This document shows, piece by piece, positions 24,077 through 33,507 of a DNA stretch of 64,000 bases (position 1 is the first letter of the stretch; every line of letters begins with the position of its first letter). The notes beneath the pieces were generated by a model that was given only the letters and a program-made list of their open reading frames with translations, made no database searches and was not told where the DNA came from. The DNA comes from Lacihabitans sp. CS3-21 (GTDB lineage Bacteria; Bacteroidota; Bacteroidia; Cytophagales; Spirosomataceae). Location: assembly GCF_024343675.1 (NCBI RefSeq), contig NZ_RJUD01000113.1:124001-188000 (forward strand). The letters run 5' to 3'. Made by a program: the position numbers and the translations under genes.

Positions 24077-26122
24077 ATGTACAAGAAAATTTTACTTTAC
24101 TCTCTAAGCCTAATAGGAATATCAAGTTGCCTTCCGATTCCCGACAATCTGGTGGAAAGCAGTACCGATGTAACCAGCGAAATTGAAAAAATTAAAGTTC
24201 CAGAATCTTTTGATTTTAAAACCTCCAGTGTCACTACCATTAAAATAAAGGTTCTCAATGGTCAGGATAAACCTATGAGCAATATACCTTTTTCAATCGT
24301 AACAGAGCCAGATGGAGAAATTTTATTTAAAGCCATTACCAATGCTTCGGGGTATTTTGAAACTCAAAAACAACTTGGCAACCATGTTGAGAAGCTGAGC
24401 TTTAAGACTGATTTGATAGGAATTCCTGGAAATATTACCATGAAAATTGAAAACAAAGAAGTATTTTTCACAATTGGAGGAACTAAGCCCACAACTGGTT
24501 TAGTAATAGAAGAAGATGAAACTAGAGCCTTGAGAGTTGGCGATTTTACAGGCATAACCGCTTTGCCAACTTTAAAAACCTTAGGAACGTGGAATTCATC
24601 GGGTGTTCCTTCCTATCTTTTACCTGTTAATGATAACATTAGTTCTTCATTTTTGTTAGATATCACCACAAGTCTACCTGAAGGTGCCAATCCATTACCG
24701 GTCACACATCCAGAATATTTACAAGAAAACAGACCTACAACATTAACTGTAAAAGAGCGTGCGGATGTATGGGTGACGTTCGTTCATGAAGGAGCGGGAT
24801 ATAAAAATACCTTGGGATTTTATACTTTTGATGCTCAAAATCCACCAACCACCACAGATCAGGTCACAAATCCGACCATCATCTTTCCAAACGTTTCATA
24901 CGCTGGGTCAGGTGGAGGATTGGTATCAGGAAATAAAGTAAAAATTGGCACCTTCGATGCTGGCACTTCCATTGGATTTTTCTTATTATCTAATGCCTAT
25001 AGTGGAACAACCGTAGGTAGCGGACTTTATCCTTTATTTAGCCATTCAAATCTAAATCCTGAAACCAACTCTGCTATAAAAAGACATTTTATCCTCTTAG
25101 ATGATTCAAAATCTAATAACATCCTGTTGTCTGTTGAAGATATACGTCGTGACAATTCAGGTTGTGATAATGACTTCAATGATGCCGTTTTTACAGTTAG
25201 TTCTAATCCAGTAGTAGCCATCCAAGATCCAAATATTCCGAAAATGGACACCAATGTCGACACTGATGGAGATGGAGCGGGCGACACAAGAGACGAATTT
25301 CCGAACGATCCCGAAAGAGCCTTTAGATCATATACCCCATCAAAAACAGCATTTTCTACATTAATATTTGAGGATTTATGGCCTGCAAAAGGCGATTACG
25401 ACTTCAATGACCTTGTTATAGACTACCAAATAGAGGAAGTATACAATACCCAAAACAAAATTATAGACATCTATCATAGGTCTGTTATCAAAGCCGTTGG
25501 AGCATCATTTAAAAATGGGTTTGGATTTCAGCTAAATGCCTCTCCTTCATTGATAAAAAGAGTTACTGGCAGTGTTTTAAGAAATAATATTATAACACTA
25601 AATGCCAACGGTACTGAGGCTGGCCAAAACAAAGCTGTAATTATACCTTTTGACAACGTGTTTGACAACATCAAAAGGGTAGGCTCGGAGTATCTTAATA
25701 CAGTTCAAAATCAACCATACTCAAAGGCAGACACTTTGGTTGTTAAAATTGAACTAAACAATCCACAGACCCAAAGTACTGTTGGAGTAGCTCCTTACAA
25801 TCAATTTATTTTCACAAATCAAGTACGAGGCCGAGAAGTTCATTTGCAAAACTACCCGCCTACCAGTTTGGCAAACATGAGTTTATTTGGAACTTCTCAT
25901 GACAAATCAAATCCAGTGACGAATACCTATTACAAAAATTTCAAAAATCTACCATGGGCCATGCAAGTACCTACTAGTTTCGAGTACACCGTCGAGAAAC
26001 AAGAGATAACAAGTGGCTACTTAAACTTTAGAGCATGGGCCGAAAGTGGAGGGACATTATTCAACGACTGGTATCTACCCAAACCAAATTATAGGAATAC
26101 ATCAAAAATCTTCATTAAATAA
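24077..26122 (+). CDS. LruC-domain/DUF4842 lipoprotein, copy 1
   Basis: The protein of 681 residues is a predicted lipoprotein (lipobox ISSC, Cys18). After a variable N-terminus it has a carboxypeptidase-regulatory-like beta domain (about 35-135, GYFETQKQLGNHVEKL). Next comes a DUF4114-type segment with DNDFNDAVFTV, an acidic calcium-binding-like loop DTDGDGAGD near 394-402, and the LruC/DUF4842 domain (about 415-680, LIFEDLWPAKGDYDFNDLV). Such proteins are thought to be surface or matrix proteins that bind calcium; the molecular role is not known. The next copy, at 27142-29181, is very similar, and both have matching upstream and terminator sequences. A recent tandem duplication is the simplest reading. 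Confidence 0.88.
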   Translation: MYKKILLYSLSLIGISSCLPIPDNLVESSTDVTSEIEKIKVPESFDFKTSSVTTIKIKVLNGQDKPMSNIPFSIVTEPDGEILFKAITNASGYFETQKQLGNHVEKLSFKTDLIGIPGNITMKIENKEVFFTIGGTKPTTGLVIEEDETRALRVGDFTGITALPTLKTLGTWNSSGVPSYLLPVNDNISSSFLLDITTSLPEGANPLPVTHPEYLQENRPTTLTVKERADVWVTFVHEGAGYKNTLGFYTFDAQNPPTTTDQVTNPTIIFPNVSYAGSGGGLVSGNKVKIGTFDAGTSIGFFLLSNAYSGTTVGSGLYPLFSHSNLNPETNSAIKRHFILLDDSKSNNILLSVEDIRRDNSGCDNDFNDAVFTVSSNPVVAIQDPNIPKMDTNVDTDGDGAGDTRDEFPNDPERAFRSYTPSKTAFSTLIFEDLWPAKGDYDFNDLVIDYQIEEVYNTQNKIIDIYHRSVIKAVGASFKNGFGFQLNASPSLIKRVTGSVLRNNIITLNANGTEAGQNKAVIIPFDNVFDNIKRVGSEYLNTVQNQPYSKADTLVVKIELNNPQTQSTVGVAPYNQFIFTNQVRGREVHLQNYPPTSLANMSLFGTSHDKSNPVTNTYYKNFKNLPWAMQVPTSFEYTVEKQEITSGYLNFRAWAESGGTLFNDWYLPKPNYRNTSKIFIK

Positions 26123-26124
26123 AT

Positions 26125-26156
26125 AAAAAACTCTCTGCAAAGCAGAGAGTTTTTTA
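26125..26156 (+). terminator. Rho-independent terminator after LruC copy 1
   Basis: The 9-bp stem ACTCTCTGC/GCAGAGAGT with an AAA loop, preceded by A6 and followed by T6, ends the first LruC transcript. The same hairpin follows copy 2. Confidence 0.85.
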
Positions 26157-26207
26157 TTTATACCTATTGTCCCGTCTTGAAATAGCCTTAAAAATTAGTA
26201 GTAATAA

Positions 26208-26587
26208 AAACATACAAATGATAACAAGTATGTCCAGCATACACAGAAAGATTACAACTATGCTTTTAAAATAGCCAGTATTCAGGAGGTTGAAAATGGG
26301 GAATTGGACATAAAATCAGCAACTCAAAAATATGGGATTCCATCTCATTCCACAGTTACTAGTTGGTTGCGAAAATATGGTAACATTGATTGGTAAAATA
26401 AATCAACTCAAAGGATGCCCAAATCAAAAGAATAAAAAATATTAGAATTTGAGCTGTGGGAACTTTTGCTTTTCAAGCAAAAGAAAGAACTTGAAAAGTA
26501 AGTTGAGCAAGCTAATAAAAGGCGATATTCTTGGATATGATGATCGATATCTCGGAAAAAGCATTTAAAATTCTAATCAGAAAATAG
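26208..26587 (+). pseudogene. Decayed IS3-family transposase OrfA remnant
   Basis: Reading + strand codons from 26208 gives QKDYNYAFKIASIQEVENG, a GIPSHSTVTSWLRKYG segment and then a stop (26394). The same frame continues with KILEFELWELL and EQANK separated by stops, and after a frameshift the AIFLDMMIDISEKAFKI end is read from 26522 to the TAG at 26585. These pieces are the helix-turn-helix, leucine-zipper and terminal parts of an IS3-family (IS150-like) OrfA. There is no start codon, at least three in-frame stops and one shift. No OrfB is seen, so the element cannot move. A 9-bp hairpin (CTTTTGCTT/AAGCAAAAG near 26463-26483) lies inside it. Confidence 0.82.
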
Positions 26588-27030
26588 TATTGACCCAAGC
26601 AATCAAATGGAATAAAATTGCACAAAACGAAAACTAGACTAGCTTAACTAGATTGCTTGGCAAAAAGGATTCATAGACCTCCATAATTTTGCTCTGTGGT
26701 ATGTCTACATCGATTATTTTATGTTTATATGTATGATTTTCTATATTTCTTTGGCCAATTCGGCACGAACGAACGAGAAAGACCTACAACATCACTATTT
26801 TCATTAACTGCGTCATCTTTTTTCTCTATTGATAGTCAATGTTTATGTTTTAAATCTTCCTTAATACCTTCTATTCATAGCATCTTCATTTGTTATTTTA
26901 GTGTTCTGGGTTATTTATTGGCTAAATGACACAAGTAATGAAGAAATAGATTTTATCGATTAAATTCCAAATCCTTTTTTTGAATCTTAAACCCAAAAAA
27001 AAGGTATTTTTTTCCATAAATTACAATATA
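26588..27030. other. Non-coding, decayed spacer between the LruC copies
   Basis: No convincing gene is present. An exact 10-bp inverted repeat CCAAGCAATC/GATTGCTTGG lies at 26595-26604 and 26651-26660. A short stretch around 26880-26960 reads as a hydrophobic segment followed by an acidic tail (WVIYWLNDTSNEEIDFID), which may be the last piece of an otherwise lost membrane protein. Confidence 0.45.
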
Positions 27031-27055
27031 TTCCATTTTTTGGAATTATTCCAAT
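27031..27055. promoter_or_regulatory. Palindromic operator candidate, copy 2
   Basis: TTCCA-N5-TGGAA (27031-27045) plus TTCCAAT after 3 bases (27049-27055) lies 111 bases upstream of the second LruC gene. The layout matches copy 1 exactly. Conservation of this element in flanks that are otherwise quite different supports a binding site. Confidence 0.5.
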
Positions 27056-27141
27056 TTAAAATACTGGCAGAGTGCTGATTATCAGACCCTTACAACCTTG
27101 GCACAATTTTCCCAACATTCATAGTAACAAAAAACCTTAAC

Positions 27142-29181
27142 ATGAAAAAAAGAATAATCATTTATTCAATAGCTACTATTGGATTAACTAGCTGTCTGCC
27201 TACTGTAGACAATCTTCCAGAACCAAAGTTGGAAACAACCAGCGGTATTGAAAAAACTAAAGTTCCAGAATCTTTTGATTTTAAAACCTCCAGTGTCACT
27301 ACCATTAAAATAAAGGTTCTCAATGGTCAGGATAAACCAATGAGCAACATACCTTTTTCAATAGTAGCAGAACCCAATGGAGAAATTTTGTTTAAAGCCA
27401 TTACCAATGCTGCTGGGTATTTTGAAACACAAAAACAACTTGGCAACCACGTTGAGAAACTGAGTTTTAAGACTGATTTGATAGGAATTCCTGGAAATGT
27501 TACCATGAAAATTGAAAACAAGGAAGTATTTTTCACTATCGGTGGTACGAAGCCCGCAACTGGCTTAGTAATAGAAGAGGAAACTAGAGGCATGAGAGTT
27601 GGCGATTTTACAGGCGAAACTGAGATGCCAACAATGAAAACCCTAGGAACATGGAATTCTTCGGGCGTTCCTTCCTATCTTTTACCTGTTAATGACAACA
27701 TTAGTTCGTCTTTTTTATTAGATATCTCAACCAGTCTTCCTGAAGGTGCTAAACCACTGCCATTTACACATCCAGATTATTTAAAAGAAAATAGACCCAC
27801 GACTTTAACTGTAAAAGAGCGTTCGGATGTTTGGGTGACGTTTGTCCATGAAGGAGCGGGATATAAAAATACAATGGGATTTTATACTTTTGATGCTAAA
27901 AACCCTCCAACCACCACAGATGAGATCAAAGAAGCTACCATTATCTTTCCAAACGTCTCTTACGCTGGGTCAGGTGGGGGATTGATCTCGGGAAATAAGG
28001 TAAAAATTGGCACCTTTGAGGCTGGCACTTCCATTGGATTTTTCTTATTATATAATGCATATGATGGAAATACGGTAGGTAGCGGTAATTATCCTTTATT
28101 TAGCCATTCAAATCTTAACCTCAAGAACAAAGAAATCAACAGACATTTTATCCTCTTAGATGATTCAAAATCTAATAATTTTCTACTTTCTATTGAGGAT
28201 ATTCGCCGTGACAATGAGGGTAGTGATCATGACTTCAATGATGCTGTTTTTACAGTTAATTGTAATCCAGTAGTGTCCATCGAAGATCCAAATATCCCAA
28301 AAATGGACATAAATATCGACACCGATGGCGATGGAGCTGGCGACACAAGAGACGAATTCCCGAAGGATCCAGAAAGAGCCTTTAGGTCATTCACGCCATC
28401 AAAAAAAGAATTTTCTACATTAATATTTGAGGATTTGTGGCCTTCAAAAGGCGACTACGACTTCAATGACCTTGTTTTAGACTACCAAATTGAGGAAGTA
28501 TACAATACCCAAAACAAAATTGTAGATATCTATCAAAGGTCTGTCATTAAAGCCGTTGGAGCATCATTTAAAAATGGGTTTGGTTTTCAGTTAAATGCTT
28601 CTCCTGACGTGATAAAAAAAGTTACTGGCAGTGTTTTAAAGAATAATATGATAAAACTATATGCCAACGGTACTGAAGCTGGCCAAAGCAAAGCTGTAAT
28701 TATACCTTTTGACAATGTATTTGATAATATCAAAAGAGTAGGCTCGGAATTTATTAACACTTTACAAAATCAGCCCTATTCAAAAGCAGACACTTTGGTA
28801 GTTAAAATTGAACTAAACGGTCCACAGACCCAAAGTACTATTGGAGTAGCTCCTTACAACCCATTCATTTTCACAAACCAGCAGCGAGGCTGGGAAGTTC
28901 ATTTACAAAACTACCCTCCTACCAGCTTGGCAAAAATGGGTTTATTTGGAACTTCTCATGATAAATCGAATCCGGTGACGAATACCTATTACAAAAATTT
29001 CAACAATTTACCATGGGCTATCCAAGTTCCAACGAGTTTCGAGTACATGGAAGAGAAAAAAGAGATAACAAGTGGGTACTTGTACTTTACAGCTTGGGCC
29101 GAAAGTGGAGGAACAAAATACAAAGACTGGTATCTACCCAAACCAGATTATAGAAATAAATCAAATATCATTATAAGATAA
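27142..29181 (+). CDS. LruC-domain/DUF4842 lipoprotein, copy 2
   Basis: The protein of 679 residues has the same layout as its neighbour: lipobox LTSC (Cys18), beta domain, DUF4114-like segment, DTDGDGAGD loop and C-terminal LruC/DUF4842 domain. The N-terminal 35 residues and the region near residues 160-180 differ most from copy 1, while stretches such as KVPESFDFKTSSVTTIKIKV are identical in protein and almost so in DNA (about 80 bases from 27250). That patchy identity suggests gene conversion after duplication. The two genes may give related but differently regulated surface proteins. Confidence 0.88.
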   Translation: MKKRIIIYSIATIGLTSCLPTVDNLPEPKLETTSGIEKTKVPESFDFKTSSVTTIKIKVLNGQDKPMSNIPFSIVAEPNGEILFKAITNAAGYFETQKQLGNHVEKLSFKTDLIGIPGNVTMKIENKEVFFTIGGTKPATGLVIEEETRGMRVGDFTGETEMPTMKTLGTWNSSGVPSYLLPVNDNISSSFLLDISTSLPEGAKPLPFTHPDYLKENRPTTLTVKERSDVWVTFVHEGAGYKNTMGFYTFDAKNPPTTTDEIKEATIIFPNVSYAGSGGGLISGNKVKIGTFEAGTSIGFFLLYNAYDGNTVGSGNYPLFSHSNLNLKNKEINRHFILLDDSKSNNFLLSIEDIRRDNEGSDHDFNDAVFTVNCNPVVSIEDPNIPKMDINIDTDGDGAGDTRDEFPKDPERAFRSFTPSKKEFSTLIFEDLWPSKGDYDFNDLVLDYQIEEVYNTQNKIVDIYQRSVIKAVGASFKNGFGFQLNASPDVIKKVTGSVLKNNMIKLYANGTEAGQSKAVIIPFDNVFDNIKRVGSEFINTLQNQPYSKADTLVVKIELNGPQTQSTIGVAPYNPFIFTNQQRGWEVHLQNYPPTSLAKMGLFGTSHDKSNPVTNTYYKNFNNLPWAIQVPTSFEYMEEKKEITSGYLYFTAWAESGGTKYKDWYLPKPDYRNKSNIIIR

Positions 29182-29189
29182 AAGAATAT

Positions 29190-29220
29190 AAAACTCTCTG
29201 CAAAGCAGAGAGTTTTATAT
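29190..29220 (+). terminator. Rho-independent terminator after LruC copy 2
   Basis: The same hairpin, ACTCTCTGC/GCAGAGAGT with an AAA loop, is followed by TTTTATAT. It confirms that the duplicated unit included the terminator. Confidence 0.82.
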
Positions 29221-29359
29221 TTATATCCATGATCTGTTAGCTATTCAAAATAATTGACAATCATTAGTATCGCTTCTTATCCATCGTATCAGGGCTATTA
29301 TACTTTTAGACTTAAGCAACTTTCTTATAAAATAATCAATCACATTCTTCACAAAAACC

Positions 29360-30640
29360 TTAAGGAAGTATTGAAAAATTAATTTGGGGCATTTTGTTTT
29401 TAATTTCTCTTTCGAAAGGGGTTTTAATCATTGTGTTTTCATCAAAAAAACCACAATTTTTTAGGAAAAACCCCTCCCCACTCCTACCGCCTGCATAATC
29501 CTTTCTATAACCTATTCTAGCTGTTGCATCAGCTGAAAATACAATTTTGTTGATCTCTACCCAACCTTTTTGCTTTTCGAAAGCCCATTGGTTGCCAAAA
29601 TATGCTTGGCGAGTTAAGTTTCCAGTTTCTGGTGTAAAATTTTCAAGAAAAGAATAGAGACTTTTCAAATAGGTATTTGTTTTGGGTCTATTAAAACTGG
29701 CCACAAGCCTCCATTTACCTTCTTCTGGAGCAAAAAAGTAAGCAGAATATGTCGTATGTCCTTCTCCAGCAGGTTCTGCTCCAACCAAAAACTTATAAGT
29801 ATTTCCAGTTTTCCAATTAAATTTCAAATAGCTTTGGCCTCCTGCTCCTTCGTTGCCAAACTCCCCAGTGTACACATTGTCTCCTTTTTTGAGTAATAAT
29901 ATTTTTTGGTCGTTTGGAACTTTAGTGGGGTCATCTGTAGTAAAGGGACTCCAAATAGAGAACAAGACTCTCCTTTCGGTTTCAGAATTTACCTGCATGC
30001 CGAAATATCCCTCCTTAAATCCATTTGCCATGTAATAAGAACCCATCACATCATTCTTTTCAGGAACTGTGATTTCAGAATAAAACCATTCGATATTTTC
30101 CAATCCATCGGTGTTATAATTGAGATGAACAGATGGTCCACGTCTTCCCCAATAAAAGTAATTGCCCTCATTGTTTTTCACGAAGGAAGTTTCCAAATTT
30201 ATACAAGAGCCACTTACCCCTATAGCAGAAATTTCAGCAAAACTAAGGCCTTGTTTATCAATGCCTTTCAATTCAAGTTCAACATAGCCTTGTTTATTTA
30301 TTTCCCATTCCCCAGCCATGGTTTCAGATTCTCCAGTGAAGTTTATACTTTTGTTAACTCCAGCAATAGAGATTTGAATCTTGCTATTTTTGGCATTTGA
30401 AAATAGCGATACTTTCAGATTACCAATTTTATTGACTTTGAAATATACTTTACAAATTTGATCAGCCCTTGTCCAGTTTTCTAAGCCATTTTCGGTTATT
30501 TTGGCTCCATTTGTGGCCCAAGCGTTTCCACCGAGGGGAATTATTTGAGGATTGGAATCATGAGAAGTATTAATGATCGCTGACGATTTCTCGCAGGAAA
30601 TGAAAAGGAGGTAAATACAAAAAGTCGCTATTCTAAACAT
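29360..30640 (-). CDS. DUF3472/DUF5077 lipoprotein
   Basis: The protein of 426 residues has a lipoprotein signal (MFRIATFCIYLLFISC, Cys16). Residues 40-145 resemble DUF5077, a jelly-roll carbohydrate-binding-like domain (TRADQICKVYFKVNKIGNLKV). The rest matches DUF3472 (YFYWGRRGPSVHLNY, GYFGMQVNSETERRVLFSIW, and GEGFFLKNCGFF at the end). These domains occur with carbohydrate-active proteins in Bacteroidota, so binding or processing of a polysaccharide at the surface is likely, but no activity is established. The start at 30640 is chosen because an upstream in-frame ATG at 30757 lies within the divergent HIT gene and gives no signal peptide. Confidence 0.82.
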   Translation of the reverse strand: MFRIATFCIYLLFISCEKSSAIINTSHDSNPQIIPLGGNAWATNGAKITENGLENWTRADQICKVYFKVNKIGNLKVSLFSNAKNSKIQISIAGVNKSINFTGESETMAGEWEINKQGYVELELKGIDKQGLSFAEISAIGVSGSCINLETSFVKNNEGNYFYWGRRGPSVHLNYNTDGLENIEWFYSEITVPEKNDVMGSYYMANGFKEGYFGMQVNSETERRVLFSIWSPFTTDDPTKVPNDQKILLLKKGDNVYTGEFGNEGAGGQSYLKFNWKTGNTYKFLVGAEPAGEGHTTYSAYFFAPEEGKWRLVASFNRPKTNTYLKSLYSFLENFTPETGNLTRQAYFGNQWAFEKQKGWVEINKIVFSADATARIGYRKDYAGGRSGEGFFLKNCGFFDENTMIKTPFEREIKNKMPQINFSILP

Positions 30641-30709
30641 ATTTAAATAGTGAATTATCTTGTTAGGGAATGAAATATAGGCTAAAATTGCATAAAAAAT
30701 TTCAGACTC

Positions 30710-31099
30710 ATGGCCTCCATATTCACGAAAATAATCAATGGCGAGATTCCTTGCCACAAAATAGCAGAAACAGAAGATTTCTTTGCGTTTTTAGATGTAT
30801 TCCCATGTGCTCCAGGACATACTTTGGTAGTACCTAAGAAGGAAGTGGACTATCTTTTTGACCTTTCTGATGAGCTATATTTGGGATTGATGGCTTTTGC
30901 AAAGTCTTTAGAACCGGCCATAAGAAAGGCTGTTCCTTGCAAAAGAGTGGGTGTGGCAGTTATAGGTTTGGAAGTACCTCATGCACACGTGCATTTAATA
31001 CCGATGAACAGCATGAATGACATGAATTTCAACTCTAAAATCAAGATTTCGCAAGAGGAATTAGCCGAAATTGCTGGAAAAATCAAAGCCGGATTATAA
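30710..31099 (+). CDS. HIT-family nucleotide hydrolase
   Basis: The protein of 129 residues is a typical bacterial HIT/HINT protein. The histidine triad HAHVHLIPM lies at 91-99, with His93 as the likely nucleophile, and SIFTKIINGEIPCHKI is the usual N-terminus. It hydrolyses purine nucleotide phosphoramidates such as AMP-lysine or AMP-NH2. It is transcribed away from the DUF3472 gene and its 3' end overlaps the flippase gene by 6 bases tail to tail. Confidence 0.94.
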   Translation: MASIFTKIINGEIPCHKIAETEDFFAFLDVFPCAPGHTLVVPKKEVDYLFDLSDELYLGLMAFAKSLEPAIRKAVPCKRVGVAVIGLEVPHAHVHLIPMNSMNDMNFNSKIKISQEELAEIAGKIKAGL

Positions 31100-32608
31100 A
31101 GCCTTTTTTAGCAAATCTGGATTTTCCTTCACCTTAAACTCATGCCAATAAACTACGCCAATAAACAGAAAAGTGAGTAGCATGTGATAGGGTATTGATA
31201 CCCAAAAATTACTGATATGTATTTGAGTATTTGCCAAAATGATTAACCCTGCACCGAGTAGATAAATGGAAATTTCTTTCAATTCATAAGGAATAGGATA
31301 ATACTTTTGGCCCAAAATATAGCAAGCTACTACCATAAATAATGACGAAATAGTGAACGTAATGGCACACCCCAGGTATCCAAGCCTAGGTATAAGTAGT
31401 ATGTTGAGAATAATGGTCAAAATCATGGCTCCAATGGTAAGGTAAGTGCCAAATTTAGTCTTATCCACGAGTTTAAACCAAATAGAAGTATTACCATAAA
31501 CACCTATAAATAAGTTGGCTAAAAGTAAAATGGGCACAATGTAAAGTCCTGAACGATAATTTTCTCCTATTAATAGGCCAATCCAGTCAAGGTTTAGACT
31601 TACACCTACCCAAAGAATTATACAGGCTATGGTAAACCATTTGGTGCTGAGTGCTATCAAATTCGGTGAGTTTTTTTCGCCCATTTTTGAGAAAAACAAG
31701 GGATCGGCGGCATAACGATACGCCTGAACCACTAGCGTCATAAAAATGGATAATTTATAGACTTGTGAGTAAATACTAAATGCTTGGTCGGGCTCGGGGA
31801 AGTCTGGATAGAAACCTATTGGAAGCAACTCCCTGAACATTAGTCGGTCAGCTGTAAGATTGATTGCTCCTGCAAGACCCATAATCATGAGTGGATAAGC
31901 ATACACCAAAACTCCTTTCAACTTTGGCCAATTTATAGTGAATTTAAAACCCACAAATTCTTTCCATAATAAACCAAGCGTAATCATACTTGCCACATAA
32001 TTGGCCCAAATGATATAGTCGGGGCCGATATTGACATTGTAAGCAAACGCTGCAAAAGGCTTGAGATTGGGAAGGAATTTGTCTTTGAGAATATTATTGC
32101 AAAAAATCAGATAAAAGGCATTGAGGAAAATATTAATGGCAATGTTGGTGATTTTAATCCCGACAAAACGCTTGGCTTTATTTTGAGCCCGAAGTTTTAC
32201 AAAGGCTATTGCACAAATGGCATCAATGGCGATAATAATGGCCAACATGACAACCAAGCGTTCTTTTCCTTGAAAACGCATGGCATTCACCAAAGGGGTT
32301 GCTCCCAAAATCAATCCCAAAGAAAGTACGCCACTGAGAACAATAATAAAACTCAGAATAAGGTTAAAATACTCGGCTTGGTCCTCTTTTTTAGAGCCAA
32401 ATCTAAAAAAAGCCGTCTCCATACCAAAAGTAAAAAGTATGTTCAGCGGAATCACGTAAGTGTAGAGCTGGGCGTTTTCAGTGAGGAGTTCGGGCTGTAC
32501 AAAAACACGTGTATGCACAATCACCAGAAGCCAGTTTAGCAGTCGCCCAACGATGCTACTCATTCCATAAAGCACCGTGTCACCTGCTAATTTTTTAACT
32601 AAACTCAT
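31094..32608 (-). CDS. Polysaccharide/lipid flippase of the Wzx/MOP superfamily
   Basis: The polytopic membrane protein of 504 residues has about 14 transmembrane helices, and N-terminal KKLAGDTVLYGMSSIVGRLLNW is the usual first helix of the polysaccharide biosynthesis (Wzx/MurJ-like) transporters. It would move a lipid-linked oligosaccharide across the inner membrane. No glycosyltransferase genes are adjacent, so the cargo is not clear. The gene is monocistronic, ending inside the last codons of the HIT gene. Confidence 0.87.
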   Translation of the reverse strand: MSLVKKLAGDTVLYGMSSIVGRLLNWLLVIVHTRVFVQPELLTENAQLYTYVIPLNILFTFGMETAFFRFGSKKEDQAEYFNLILSFIIVLSGVLSLGLILGATPLVNAMRFQGKERLVVMLAIIIAIDAICAIAFVKLRAQNKAKRFVGIKITNIAINIFLNAFYLIFCNNILKDKFLPNLKPFAAFAYNVNIGPDYIIWANYVASMITLGLLWKEFVGFKFTINWPKLKGVLVYAYPLMIMGLAGAINLTADRLMFRELLPIGFYPDFPEPDQAFSIYSQVYKLSIFMTLVVQAYRYAADPLFFSKMGEKNSPNLIALSTKWFTIACIILWVGVSLNLDWIGLLIGENYRSGLYIVPILLLANLFIGVYGNTSIWFKLVDKTKFGTYLTIGAMILTIILNILLIPRLGYLGCAITFTISSLFMVVACYILGQKYYPIPYELKEISIYLLGAGLIILANTQIHISNFWVSIPYHMLLTFLFIGVVYWHEFKVKENPDLLKKAL

Positions 32609-32760
32609 TTATAAAGATTCAAAATTGTGCCGCAATGTTCCGAATTTTTGGGCAAGAATGCAAAAGAAACCATCACTTTCAATTCTTATGTAACAAATAA
32701 AACATTCTGTTTATTAAAAAATTAATACTTTTACGACAAACTTATTCAAACTATTCAATA

Positions 32761-33504
32761 ATGAAAAAAATACTATTTTTGTTTCTATTTTCTATCCTCT
32801 CCTTTTCTGTTTCTGCCCAACGCGAATTTTATGAAATGCGGGTCTATACCATGAAATTCGGTAGCCCATCTTCTGGTTTACACAATTACCTCGAAAAGTC
32901 GCTACTGCCTGCTTTAAACAGACAAGGTGTAAAAAACATTGGTGCATTTGAAGAGTGGAGCCAAGATAATCCTGCTAAAATTTATTTATTGATACCTTAT
33001 GAAAGCATGTCTGCTTACGAAAAGGTAACCAAGGCTGTTAGTTCTGATAAAACTTTCGCCGAGAATTCTGCTGATTATAATTTAATAGCACAAGATAAAG
33101 TCCCTTTTAGTAGATACGAAACTTCTTTTTTCAATGCTTTTTCTGGAATTCCTCAGCTCGTAAAACCTGAAGTTGGTTCAATGGTATTTGAAGTCCGTAC
33201 ATACGAAGGCTACATAGAAGATGCTTATCAAAGAAAAATAAAAATGTTTAATGAAGGTGAGTTACAGATTTTCAAAGAAACTGGTCTGCATTCGGTAATG
33301 TTTGGCGAAAAAATTGCTGGCCCTCAAATGCCTTGCCTCACTTATATGCTTGCCTTCAAAGATTTGGCTGAGCGTGATGCCAACTGGAAGAAATTCTCGG
33401 ATCACCCAGAATGGAAACGTATCTCAAAACTACCAGAATACGCGAACTCAGTTTCTAATATTTACAGGGTGTTTTTGAAGCCTTTGAAGTATTCACAGTT
33501 GTGA
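32761..33504 (+). CDS. Exported NIPSNAP-family protein
   Basis: The protein of 247 residues has a Sec signal peptide (MKKILFLFLFSILSFSVSAQ) and two NIPSNAP ferredoxin-like repeats, about 21-120 (REFYEMRVYTMKFG) and 135-245 (VFEVRTYEGYIEDAY). The family is common in Bacteroidota secretomes; its role is unknown, though its alpha/beta barrel resembles small-molecule-binding monooxygenase-like folds. It is a single gene ended by a hairpin shared with the convergent GH43 gene. Confidence 0.87.
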   Translation: MKKILFLFLFSILSFSVSAQREFYEMRVYTMKFGSPSSGLHNYLEKSLLPALNRQGVKNIGAFEEWSQDNPAKIYLLIPYESMSAYEKVTKAVSSDKTFAENSADYNLIAQDKVPFSRYETSFFNAFSGIPQLVKPEVGSMVFEVRTYEGYIEDAYQRKIKMFNEGELQIFKETGLHSVMFGEKIAGPQMPCLTYMLAFKDLAERDANWKKFSDHPEWKRISKLPEYANSVSNIYRVFLKPLKYSQL

Positions 33505-33507
33505 TAA

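Noticed and set aside
26595-26660. 10-bp inverted repeat as ends of an intact transposon
   Set aside because: The repeats are only 46 bases apart and lie outside the OrfA remnant, so they do not bracket an element.
26696-26929. Open frame of 77 codons in the LruC spacer
   Set aside because: It shows no family features and lies in decayed DNA; better described as spacer.
29360-30757. Longer version of the DUF3472 gene from ATG 30757
   Set aside because: It overlaps the divergent HIT gene and hides the lipoprotein signal that starts at 30640.
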